Assembly: GCA_905178155.1 (NCBI GenBank) | Contig: CAJINV010000015.1 | Location: forward strand, 1,728,538-1,792,537 | Reading direction: 5' to 3' | Length of the DNA: 64,000 bases | Origin: Amoebophrya sp. A120 | Taxonomy: Eukaryota; Sar; Dinophyceae; Syndiniales; Amoebophryaceae | Part shown: positions 56,360 through 64,000 of the stretch, piece by piece | How positions within the stretch are numbered: the stretch's first letter is position 1 | Layout: each line of letters starts with the position of its first letter | Translations under genes and position numbers: made by a program | Notes under the pieces: model-generated | The model's input: only the letters and a program-made list of their open reading frames with translations | Told to the model about the DNA's origin: nothing | Database searches by the model: none

Positions 56360-57652
56360 CGAACGAGGGATTTGCCTTTGTTTTTCGGATGTGGCCATTG
56401 CATGACAGGTAGTTTTGCCCTCTTGCATGTTCTGTTTTGATTCTCTCGAGAAGAAGTGTGATTTTCATTTTTCAGGGACAAGAAGTATGAATATTTTCAG
56501 CTTCTTGATGCGCTTTCGCTTGCCTGACAGGTATTTTTGTACAATAGCCGTCAAGTTGCAGTAGTTCTTTCTCAACCGACGTTTTTCTTTTTCCAATTGT
56601 AGTTATTCACTTTAACTTTTTCAGACTACCCACCAGAGAAAAAATTTTCCAGCACGCCTCAACCTTACAGTACACTAGAAGCCTAACCACCTCGCTATCA
56701 CTTGATCATCTTTTGCCAGTAGCCCTGGTCGTGCAACTTTATCGCCTTTCGTGTTTTATTTCACTCAGTATTATCGGGATCCCGTGGCCGTGCCCGTCAA
56801 CATCAACACTTCGTAGAGCGAAGTGATCTGTTAAGCTACCCATCCAGTTGAAAGTGAGTTAGAAAATCCATACTGCAGGTAAGGTTTTTAACTAGGTATA
56901 CCAGCCGAAATATATATGCACCTCTCTGCCCCGACAACAAGTTGGTAAATTCTCATAACTCGAAAAACATCGAAAACGCAAGCCAGCGTGATTCGCCGGC
57001 TAGAGCCAGCCTAGACGGCCTATTGCACCATTGTTCTTCGAAGTCCTCGCAGAAGAAAGTGTCTGGTGTGTTTCATGATTCAGATCAGCCCGATCCGTTG
57101 TTTATGCCATCATGCCGTTTTCTCCGATACGGTAACAAGCATCTTCACAGTCTCACTACAAAGTTTCGGCTCGCCGAGCAGGTCATGATGATTTCGATTC
57201 GGTTTCTGAACAAGTAGATCTTCGGTCCTTGTTTTTTCGAAGAGGAATCATGAGGTCGAGCAGGAGATTTATTACAATTGTGCTTGCGCGAACAAGGTGG
57301 GGGCGAGAGAATCAGGAGTTTTTTCCTTTTTTGAACATGTTGATGGGGATGACCCCCGAGAGGGTAGGGTGGTACTTAGTTATAGTTTGGTACTACTCGC
57401 AATTTTTACACGGACATGATGGTTTTCATCATGATCGATCTAGCGCATCATCATCACAACTTCGCAGTACACTTTTGCCCTGAAGACCTTGCAGAAGCAG
57501 AAAGGCATTGCTGTACGTAAAGCACAAGCGCCGGGTCTTCATCACATCACACTCTAAAAAGCCTAAGCTTCCAACTGCTAGCTAAAAGGAGGACGAAGAG
57601 TGTGGATCAAGCAAAGTATAGAATTCTCGCAACGTCAAAAAGAAACCAAAAC
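56360..57652. other. Intergenic region
   Basis: No supported gene. Presumed promoter and leader of the thiolase gene; several short frames without motifs. Confidence 0.5.

Positions 57653-64000
<6,348 letters not shown>

Overview
The window reads as nuclear DNA of a protist, most likely an alveolate of the Amoebophrya (Syndiniales) type. The basis is that all recognisable genes lie on the + strand, conserved eukaryotic metabolic genes are broken every 50-300 bp by short inverted-repeat elements acting as introns (introners), and lineage-specific proteins are huge, Ser/Thr/Ala-rich and probably secreted. From memory, introner invasion and non-canonical introns are described for Amoebophrya; the species assignment is inference.

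Layout. 165-6004: 3' part of a gene with one membrane segment and a PAS-like region. 7646-13009: acyl-CoA oxidase (705 aa after conceptual splicing). 15144-20060 and 21808-24669: tandem paralogues, single-exon, membrane/secreted, low complexity. 26119-29865: cathepsin L-like cysteine protease (448 aa). 29826-32727: three copies of the protease gene's 3' end, two carrying introners, one of them also an 898-bp insertion with a 15-bp target duplication. 33835-35849: glutathione S-transferase. 36656-37417: small helical protein. 38429-42430 and 44264-51703: second tandem pair of giant secreted-type proteins. 53302-56359: coiled-coil protein (428 aa). 57653 to the right edge: acetyl-CoA acetyltransferase (thiolase), 3' end outside the window.

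I mapped 59 introners in 12 families by terminal inverted repeats. Nearly all begin TAT and end ATA and sit between 5-bp direct repeats, perfect or with one mismatch in most cases. Removing each element plus one repeat copy gives continuous frames: the exon sums of the oxidase, protease, transferase, coiled-coil protein and the two giant spliced genes are all divisible by three, and family motifs such as [27 protein letters not shown] and SRKDQDEFALSSQ are restored at the joins. A minority of introns are ordinary GT-AG introns, several with introner-like remains inside.

Functionally the oxidase and thiolase could both serve fatty-acid beta-oxidation; the transferase would serve detoxification and the protease lysosomal or secreted proteolysis. 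The giant Ser/Thr-rich proteins have no recognised function. The most unusual content is the introner system itself, the filled and empty insertion sites in the protease 3' copies, and a triplicated 10-codon micro-exon in the thiolase gene.
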